NCBI GenBank assembly: GCA_002351955.1
Contig: DEHO01000067.1
Coordinates: forward strand, 14,933-21,418
Length of the DNA: 6,486 bases
Reading direction: 5' to 3'
DNA from: Flavobacteriales bacterium UBA2798
Lineage (GTDB): Bacteria > Bacteroidota > Bacteroidia > Flavobacteriales_D > UBA2798
Shown: piece by piece, positions 6,089 to 6,486 of the stretch
Position numbering within the stretch: position 1 is the first letter of the stretch
Layout: each line of letters opens with the position of its first letter
The notes under the pieces: generated by a model
What the model was told of the DNA's origin: nothing
Seen by the model: only the letters and a program-made list of their open reading frames with translations
Database searches by the model: none
Program-made: the position numbers and the translations under genes

Positions 6089-6486
6089 TAAATTCCATTT
6101 ACCACATCCTTATACTTTTCAAGGATAAATTTCCTTTTCAGTTTAAGTGTGGGTGTCATCTCACCGGATAGAATTGTAAACTCCTGAGGCAACAATGCAA
6201 TTTTTTTGACTTGTTCCCAATTCCCAAAATCCTTATTGAATTCTTCAATATCCTGCATTATGCGGGCTTTAACCACAGGCGAATTGGCCATTTCTTCATT
6301 GGAAGAAAAATGATGTCCATGACGTGCTCCCCATTCTTTTACCACAACAAATGCAGGTACAATCAGTGCTGCCGGAAATTTCTGACCTTCACCAATTATC
6401 ATCACCTGTTCTACAAATCGTGATTCCTTGAATTTATTTTCCATTGGTTGTGGAGCAATATATTTTCCTCCTGATGTTTTAAAGAT
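6079..6486 (-). CDS. Long-chain acyl-CoA synthetase (AMP-forming), C-terminal fragment
   Basis: This is the 3' end of an adenylate-forming (ANL superfamily) enzyme that activates long-chain fatty acids with ATP and CoA. The frame is open to the window edge, so the 135 visible residues are the C-terminal part of what is normally a protein of about 600 residues; a Met at 6444 is internal. The fragment begins 'IFKTSGGKYIAPQPMEN', the segment just after the A8 hinge in FadD15-type enzymes (usual form D-x-IKTSGGKYIAPQ). It then has FVEQVMIIGEGQKFPAALIV and ends with GEMTPTLKLKR, the A10 region, in which the Lys in TPTLK (visible residue 115) is the best candidate for the catalytic lysine of the adenylation step. 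It stops shortly after, as the family does. The asmA-like gene follows on the same strand after 55 bp. It should act at the cytoplasm or inner-membrane face in fatty acid uptake, recycling or breakdown; chain-length preference cannot be judged. Confidence 0.92.
   Translation of the reverse strand: MFKTSGGKYIAPQPMENKFKESRFVEQVMIIGEGQKFPAALIVPAFVVVKEWGARHGHHFSSNEEMANSPVVKARIMQDIEEFNKDFGNWEQVKKIALLPQEFTILSGEMTPTLKLKRKFILEKYKDVVNGIYAE

Overview
The window looks like a piece of a Bacteroidota chromosome. The DNA is AT-rich by eye. None of the four visible start codons has a recognisable Shine-Dalgarno sequence, only A/T-rich leaders, which is typical of that phylum. The protein set also fits: a large AsmA-like envelope protein and a FadD15-type acyl-CoA synthetase. 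I cannot place it below phylum from sequence alone.

Layout. Positions 1-2825 (+ strand) hold a tight four-gene operon: the 3' part of a TetR-family regulator, an ABC-2 exporter ATPase, and two different six-helix ABC-2 permeases. The spacing is 7 bp, then an 8-bp overlap, then a 4-bp overlap. Positions 2835-6486 (- strand) hold two co-directional genes transcribed towards the first operon: the 3' end of a long-chain acyl-CoA synthetase gene, 55 bp of intergenic DNA, and a complete 1062-residue AsmA-like protein. The two operons converge with only 9 bp between stop codons. An inverted repeat followed by TTTT at that junction is a plausible terminator for the + operon, and it lies inside the last codons of the asmA-like gene. 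No stretch longer than 55 bp lacks a gene.

How the genes may work together. The TetR protein probably senses a ligand and controls the exporter encoded just downstream; its operator would lie upstream of the window. The exporter would be a heteromeric pump with one kind of ATPase and two kinds of permease, the arrangement seen in three-gene drug-efflux sets. The - strand pair suggests fatty acid activation next to a periplasmic bridge-type lipid-handling protein. A functional link between the two convergent operons is not shown by the sequence.

I see no mobile element, CRISPR array, RNA gene or clearly new system. The observations most worth a second look are the roughly 120-residue periodic repeat in the AsmA-like protein, the shared loop motif in the two permeases, and the inverted repeats that overlap both - strand stop codons.
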